Part shown: positions 5,666-10,141 of the stretch, one piece after another
How positions within the stretch are numbered: the stretch's first letter is position 1
How the letters are laid out: each line of letters opens with the position of its first letter
Source: an uncultured Neisseria sp.
GTDB lineage: Bacteria; Pseudomonadota; Gammaproteobacteria; Burkholderiales; Neisseriaceae
Direction of reading: 5' to 3'
Length of the DNA: 10,141 nucleotides
NCBI GenBank assembly: GCA_927911515.1
Contig: CAKMQH010000236.1
Span: 1-10,141 of the forward strand
Made by a program: the position numbers and the translations under genes
The notes under the pieces: generated by a model
The model's input: only the letters and a program-made list of their open reading frames with translations
What the model was told of the DNA's origin: nothing
Databases searched by the model: none

Positions 5666-8455
5666 GGGGTGTGGGTAAACGTCCAGCCGAAGGCATTGTC
5701 TCTCTTCAAGCAAAATCCTCAATTCACGAAAATGCTGCGCAATTGACCGAGTTAATGAAGAAGCTCGGATGGAAGCTGCCGATTAATCAGGTGTATCTGA
5801 CCAATGAAACCGATGAAATGCCATCAGCCATCAGCCATGCTTTGAAATATGGTTCGACTGTATCGGCAACGGAGTTGGCGAAAGAATTGGATCAGTTTGC
5901 CAACCAGTTGGCAGCACTGGGCACGCAGCTGATTGAGGAAGATTTGCGCCAAACACCTATTGCAAAACTGTCTGCTACGTTGCCTGCCCAAAGTCAGGCT
6001 TTGGCAGATCATATTGCTGCTGAAAAACGGAGTTTGGGAAAACTGGATACAGTTGCCGGCGTTTCGTTTATTCAAACCAATAATCCCGAACAATCAGGCG
6101 ATTTGATTTACCGTGCGTTTAATGATCTGTCTGTTTTGGGTTCAGGTAAAAAACTGCATTTGTCCAAAACGGAAAAAACCTATCTGGCAATGAGTGCCGT
6201 AGCTTTGTTGGTTGGTAGTGTGTTTGCAGTAGGTGCGCACAGCAGTTATCAAGATATAGGTCGTCTGAATGCTGATTTGGAAAGTGTTCAGAAGGCAAAA
6301 TCACGCTCGGAAAAAGTTGCAGCCTTAATCAAACTGCAACAGAGTATTGACGAAATGGAATCCGGCAGGGATTTCTTGCAATATACAGCCAAGTTCTTGG
6401 GCTATGAACATAGAAAAGAGTTGTTGGCTGCCGCGTACCGTAAATACGGTATTTTGGTTAAAGATGTCGTCAGCCGCCCGGCTACCGTATTCTTTGCGAA
6501 TAAGTTGGATGGATTGACTATGCTCGAAGGGCAGATTCCGGACGACTTCGCGCTGCAAGACAGTTCTTATCAAGACCTGAAAGCATATTTGATGCTGACG
6601 TCTCATGTAGAGAAAACCAAAGACAAAAAAGATGCTGAATTCCTGACGAAAAAGTTGGTGGAAATGTTGTCAGCACAGAATGTTTCTAGCAAAGATGCAC
6701 AAATTTTAGCTCAATTTTTCGTACCGCGCATGGCTACTCATTCCGGTTGGCTTGAAACCGAGCAACCTGAATTGGTATCACGAAGCCGTCAGATTCTGGT
6801 GGATTGGATCAATCGCGACCAAGGCAGTGAACAGTTATACAAACGCATCGTACAAGGTACGGATGCCAAGCTGAAAACCATTACATTGGCAGAGCTGCTG
6901 AATAAGGATTTGAAAGGCATTTGGAATGTCGGCAAACCTTTGCCTCGCGTATATACGGTCGAAGGCTGGGAAAAACACGTCAAGCCTGCTTTGGATCAAG
7001 CTGTTAAAGACAGCAAGAATACTGACTGGGTGTTGGGTGGAAACCTGCATCAGGCACCGGTAACGGAAGCTGCCATCAACAGTCTGAAAGAACGCTACTT
7101 CAAAGAATATGCGGCGGCTTGGTATGACATGATGAACAGTATTACATGGCAGCCAAGAACGACCAATTTGGATGCGGTCAATCAGTTCCACGTTTATGCG
7201 GATCCTCAGCGTTCCCCATTGGTGGCATTGTTCCATGCTGTAAAAGAAAGCAGCCAATTGGACAGCAAAAAAATTGACGTAAATCCGGCGGTTGCCGATG
7301 CTGCAAAACGTGCGGCGGCAAGACAGCTGTCTTCCCGCTCGCGTAGGGTTGCCGATACGGTATTAAATTCACAGGCTGAAAACATCAACGCCCTGGAAGG
7401 TAAAGTCGATGATTATCTGGCAGGACCGTTAGAAGCAGAATTTGAAAACCTGCTGCAATTGATTGACGCGCAAATCAATCCGAAGAGCGATTTGAGCCTG
7501 CAACGTTACCTTGAGCGAGTGACGACCATTAAACAACGCTTGATTCAAATGGCGTCTTCTTCCGATACCGGTGGCGTAGCCAGATCGGCCGTACAAGGTG
7601 TTTTGAATGGCGGAGACAATGAATTTCTTGAAGGTATGCAGTATGCACGTTTGATTGAGGCTGGTGTGGGCGACAGATTGCTGCCGTTTGCGCGCAACGT
7701 TTTTTGTCTTGCCATTTAATTCCGTATGGGATTCGATTGCAGGTGTAGCTCAAAAAGATATCAATAATCTGTGGGCAAGCAATTTTGTTAATCCTATGCA
7801 GTCCGAGTTGGGTGGCAGATATCCGTTTACCAAATCAGAAACAGAAGTTTCGATTCCCGTATTGGCAAAATACTTGGATATCAACAAAGGTGCATTGAAT
7901 CAGTTTGTAACGACTCAATTGGCAGGCGTTTTGACCAAACAAGGCAATCAATGGATCGTAGCGCCGGGAAGCGAATTGAAAGTCAATTCTGGACTGTTGC
8001 AACAGTTGAATAAATTGAGTGCGATTTCTGAGGATTTCTTCGTTAACGGAGAAGGTGGTTACAGCTTTGAGCTTAAGCCGACATCTACTCAGGGAATTGT
8101 TCAATTCGACTTGGTTGTTGATGGTCAATCATTGAATTATTTCAACCAACAGACAGAGTGGAAGCCATTTAAATGGCCGGGCGATGTCAGCAATGCCGGT
8201 TTGCGTATTTCTTGGGAAACCGAGGCAGAAGGTATGCGTAAAACTCAGGAAATCAGCGGACGTTTCGGTTTCATCCGTATGCTTGAAAAATCTAGGGTTA
8301 CACCGATTGATGGAAGTACCTATCTGGTCGAGTTCCCATTGGAAAAAGACAAATTGATGCGCTTCTATATGCGAACCAATTCCGGTAAGGGACCGTTGGG
8401 ACTGTTGGATCTGAAAAATATCCATCTGCCGAATAAGATTTTTGAGGTTAAATAA
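5180..8455 (+). CDS. tssM: T6SS membrane-complex protein TssM (IcmF family), whole gene with two frameshifts
   Basis: TssM is the large inner-membrane subunit of the TssJLM trans-envelope complex, the channel through which the T6SS needle is fired. The three overlapping reading frames here are consecutive parts of one protein of about 1091 aa after correction, a normal TssM size: frame from 5180, then the frame entered near 5585-5596, then back to the first frame at the T run 7700-7705. The first shift needs one added base and the second one removed base, so the total length stays in frame. The start ATG at 5180 has GGAAG at 5170-5174. The stop TAA (8453-8455) shares its last A with the tssA start, implying translational coupling. 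An exact uptake sequence is at 6258-6269. As written the gene would give only a 161-aa fragment; sequencing error is favoured over true decay because coding character is intact on both sides of each break. Confidence 0.92.
5524..7719 (+). CDS. tssM: TssM segment 2: rest of cytoplasmic domain, third membrane helix, periplasmic region
   Basis: Genuine coding in this frame starts near 5587-5593 (LWVETTSAIWID). The ATG at 5524 is only a chance start in the shadow of segment 1. The cytoplasmic part includes GWKLPINQVYLTNETDEM, the counterpart of the LPVYLVLTKCD-like G4 strand in other TssM proteins, but without the N/TKxD motif. A third transmembrane helix, LAMSAVALLVGSVFAVGAH, falls at about 336-354 of the corrected protein. 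The rest is helical, charged periplasmic domain of the IcmF-related type, including KPLPRVYTVEGWEKHVKPAL and AAAWYDMMNSITWQPR. The last genuine residues are LLPFARNV; the terminal FCLAI follows the frameshift. Confidence 0.88.
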   Translation: MDFCGHPRYCLAGSFFAGYRRQLWVETTSAIWIDAQAMEPAGGWQYLRGVGKRPAEGIVSLQAKSSIHENAAQLTELMKKLGWKLPINQVYLTNETDEMPSAISHALKYGSTVSATELAKELDQFANQLAALGTQLIEEDLRQTPIAKLSATLPAQSQALADHIAAEKRSLGKLDTVAGVSFIQTNNPEQSGDLIYRAFNDLSVLGSGKKLHLSKTEKTYLAMSAVALLVGSVFAVGAHSSYQDIGRLNADLESVQKAKSRSEKVAALIKLQQSIDEMESGRDFLQYTAKFLGYEHRKELLAAAYRKYGILVKDVVSRPATVFFANKLDGLTMLEGQIPDDFALQDSSYQDLKAYLMLTSHVEKTKDKKDAEFLTKKLVEMLSAQNVSSKDAQILAQFFVPRMATHSGWLETEQPELVSRSRQILVDWINRDQGSEQLYKRIVQGTDAKLKTITLAELLNKDLKGIWNVGKPLPRVYTVEGWEKHVKPALDQAVKDSKNTDWVLGGNLHQAPVTEAAINSLKERYFKEYAAAWYDMMNSITWQPRTTNLDAVNQFHVYADPQRSPLVALFHAVKESSQLDSKKIDVNPAVADAAKRAAARQLSSRSRRVADTVLNSQAENINALEGKVDDYLAGPLEAEFENLLQLIDAQINPKSDLSLQRYLERVTTIKQRLIQMASSSDTGGVARSAVQGVLNGGDNEFLEGMQYARLIEAGVGDRLLPFARNVFCLAI
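7655..8455 (+). CDS. tssM: TssM segment 3: C-terminal periplasmic domain
   Basis: Genuine coding begins after the T run at 7700-7705 with FVLPFNSVWDSIAG and runs to the stop at 8453-8455. The upstream part from 7655 is shadow. It contains GRYPFTKSETEVSIPVLAKY, a typical TssM motif (YPF...S..dv....F...F), then a beta-rich end (GIVQFDLVVDGQSLNY, FKWPGD, GLRISW, FGFIRMLEKSRV, RFYMRTNS) matching the IcmF C-terminal domain that contacts TssJ. About 250 residues belong to it. Confidence 0.88.
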   Translation: MRLVWATDCCRLRATFFVLPFNSVWDSIAGVAQKDINNLWASNFVNPMQSELGGRYPFTKSETEVSIPVLAKYLDINKGALNQFVTTQLAGVLTKQGNQWIVAPGSELKVNSGLLQQLNKLSAISEDFFVNGEGGYSFELKPTSTQGIVQFDLVVDGQSLNYFNQQTEWKPFKWPGDVSNAGLRISWETEAEGMRKTQEISGRFGFIRMLEKSRVTPIDGSTYLVEFPLEKDKLMRFYMRTNSGKGPLGLLDLKNIHLPNKIFEVK

Positions 8456-10082
8456 TGATGACATTACCCCAATGGGTAAAGCCGATACTCGGTGATGAAG
8501 GCACATCTATCACCGATAACAATATCCATCGCTGGCAAGAATGGTTGGAGCCTGTTTCAGACGACCATCCTTGCGGCGAGGATGTCGCCTATGCAGATGA
8601 TTTTGAATCCATCAAAATTGAGCTGGCCAAACTTTCGGGTATGGATTACCGATTGATTTTGGATGCTTCAGAACGCCTGCTGAAGCGTGAATCTAAAGAT
8701 CTGAGGGTGGCAACCTATTACATTTTTGCCTCGCTGAGAGACAGAGGTTTGGCAGGGTTTTCAGACGGCTTGGAGATTTTGTGCGGGTTGCTGCAAAAAT
8801 TCGATCAGTCGCTGTGGCCGAAAAAGCCGGTACAAAAACGTAATGCATTAAATTGGTTGTCCGGTGAAAGAGTGCTGGATACGCTTAAGAACGTGGGATT
8901 ATCCGATTCTACAGAGCTTAAGCGGACATTATCGGCTTTGATGTCGTTGCAACATTACTTTGATGGATGGGAAGAGGCAGTACGTCCCAGCTTATTTCCA
9001 TTGTTGCAATATTTTGAAGAGTCATCTGTTCGTTTTTCATCCTCACCGACAAGTGCAAATCAAAATCAGGAAGCTGTTGCGCCTGTTGAGCAAGTGGCAA
9101 TGCCGCAAATTCATCAAGAGAGTCGAGGGTCGTCTGAAAGTTTGACCGTTACCAAGGTTAACTCTTCTAAAGCCTTACTGGATCAAGTCAGGATTAATGC
9201 TGCCTACTTGAGAGAACAGGATGATGGTTATTGGTCTGCAAACAAGATGATTCGAGCCGTCCGTTGGGGCGGATTGAACGGTATTCCTCCGCATCAAAAC
9301 GGTCAGACGCGGTTGAAGGCTCCGAGGGCAGATTTATTGGCAAACCTGAATCGTTTGGTTCAGGAGCAGCAATGGCGCGATTTGCTTGATAAAGTGGAAG
9401 CGGCTTTTTTAGAAGGTGCTAATCACTATTGGCTGGATTTGCAATATTACGCATGGCAAGGTCAGCAGGCGTTGGGTGGTTTATACCTGTCCCAAGTTGA
9501 TTCTTCGCTATTTGAGTTGAAATCCTTATTGACCCGATGCGAAGGTCTGACCGGTTTAAGTTTTGATAACGGATTCCCATTTGTATCGGCCGATACGCTT
9601 AAGTGGCTGGAACAAAAGGTCATGTCGTCCACGCGCAAGCAGATGAGTAGCCAAGCCATTCAAAAGGCAGCGTTAGAACCGGCATCTCAGGAGGAAAACC
9701 AAGAAAGTTACTGGCAACAGGCGCTGTTGAAAATACAAGAACACGGTTTAGACGCCGCATTTGCTTGGTTGGAAACATTACCGGAGTGGCAGACAGGTTC
9801 GGGGCAGGTTAAGAAATGGTTGATGATGGCCCGGTTGGCTGTAAGCGCCCAAAAGGCGGACTGGGCTGTGAAATTGTTGGAACAAGCTTCGAGCAGATGC
9901 AAGCTGTTGACAGTTAAAGAGTGGGACAAACATTTTTACGTTTGAAGTGTATGCCCTTTGGTATCAACTATTAAGTGAAAACCTTGATAATAAAGATATT
10001 GAGGCAGTCAGACAGCTCGAATTTTTTACGGACAGAGTTGATGCAGGCAGATGTTGTCCGTGCATTAGAATTAATTTATTAA
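8455..10082 (+). CDS. tssA: T6SS protein TssA (ImpA_N family, VasJ-like), two frameshifts near the 3' end
   Basis: TssA recruits or caps the baseplate and guides tail-sheath polymerisation in the cytoplasm. The N-terminal ImpA_N domain begins with SDDHPCGED (residues 35-43) and continues through LDASERLLKRESKDLRVATY and LLQKFDQSLWPKKP to about residue 150. A flexible Gln/Glu/Ser-rich linker follows (about 200-232). The C-terminal part, with SANKMIRAVRWGGLNGIPPH and QTRLKAPRADLL (about 258-295), resembles the VCA0119/VasJ group. The first continuous frame stops at 9945 after 496 aa (DKHFYV), but removing one T at 9933-9937 gives DKHFTFEVYALWYQLLSENL. Removing one T at 10022-10027 gives EFLRTELMQADVVRALELIY, ending at TAA 10080-10082: 541 aa in all. 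The ATG at 8455 overlaps the tssM stop; a second ATG follows at 8458. Contains uptake-like sites at 8556-8567, 8760-8769 and 9127-9138. Confidence 0.9.
8760..8769 (-). repeat. Canonical meningococcal-type 10-mer uptake core inside tssA
   Basis: TTCAGACGGC is the complement of GCCGTCTGAA, the core of the N. meningitidis/gonorrhoeae uptake sequence, rather than the GTCGTCTGAA core used elsewhere in this window. tssA reads it as FSDG. Confidence 0.6.
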
Positions 10083-10091
10083 GCATATATT

Positions 10092-10141
10092 ATGTCAGAT
10101 CCCACATTACGCTATTATGAAGAAGAGATGCGGTATCTCAA
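10092..10141 (+). CDS. tssF: T6SS baseplate protein TssF, first codons only
   Basis: TssF forms the baseplate wedge with TssG and TssK. Only 16 full codons are in the window: MSDPTLRYYEEEMRYL, which matches the strongly conserved TssF/VasA/ImpG N-terminus (typically MSDPxLLxYYxxEMxYLR). The ATG is 9 nt after the corrected tssA stop, consistent with the same operon. No clear Shine-Dalgarno is visible, and the upstream CATATATT is A/T-rich. The rest of the gene lies beyond the window. Confidence 0.82.
   Translation, partial: MSDPTLRYYEEEMRYL

Noticed and set aside
7700..10027. Phase variation of tssM and tssA through T tracts
   Set aside because: The tracts are only five or six T long, much shorter than the repeats that slip at useful rates in Neisseria, and glyQ shows the same type of error.

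Overview
The window looks like chromosomal DNA of a commensal Neisseria. Ten exact copies of the 12-mer AGGTCGTCTGAA (or its complement TTCAGACGACCT) lie in it, with several one- or two-mismatch copies. This is the DNA-uptake-sequence dialect known from the N. mucosa/sicca group of Neisseriaceae. The housekeeping genes (glyQ, a DEDDy exonuclease, phr) also fit that genus.

Layout. Positions 1-506 (minus) hold the 5' part of glyQ. Positions 695-1489 (plus) encode a PolB-type 3'-5' exonuclease that ends at a terminator built from two inverted uptake sequences. Positions 1722-2522 (minus) encode a DUF817 membrane protein. After a 430-bp gap rich in uptake sequences, 2952-4235 (plus) is the photolyase gene phr, followed by a hairpin terminator near 4361-4390. 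Then comes a clearly AT-richer stretch, and from 4705 to the end a type VI secretion system (T6SS) block, all on the plus strand: a PAAR tip protein, tssM, tssA and the first codons of tssF. tssM and tssA overlap by one base (TAATG), and tssA and tssF are 9 nt apart, so they look like one operon.

How the T6SS genes work together: TssM is the inner-membrane/periplasmic channel subunit of the membrane complex, TssA organises baseplate docking and sheath polymerisation, TssF is a baseplate wedge subunit, and PAAR is the Zn-binding spike tip. Hcp, VgrG, the sheath genes, tssK/tssL and effector/immunity genes are not in view.

A dominant feature of this record is its broken reading frames. glyQ lacks one base at codon 6-7, tssM changes frame twice, tssA changes frame twice near its 3' end, and the DUF817 N-terminus and one phr loop are suspect. 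Most of the shifts fall on short homopolymers. Protein similarity continues intact across each break, and glyQ is essential. The simplest reading is base-call or assembly error rather than gene decay, but this cannot be proved from the sequence. I see no CRISPR array, tRNA, rRNA or insertion sequence, and no clearly new system beyond a divergent commensal T6SS.
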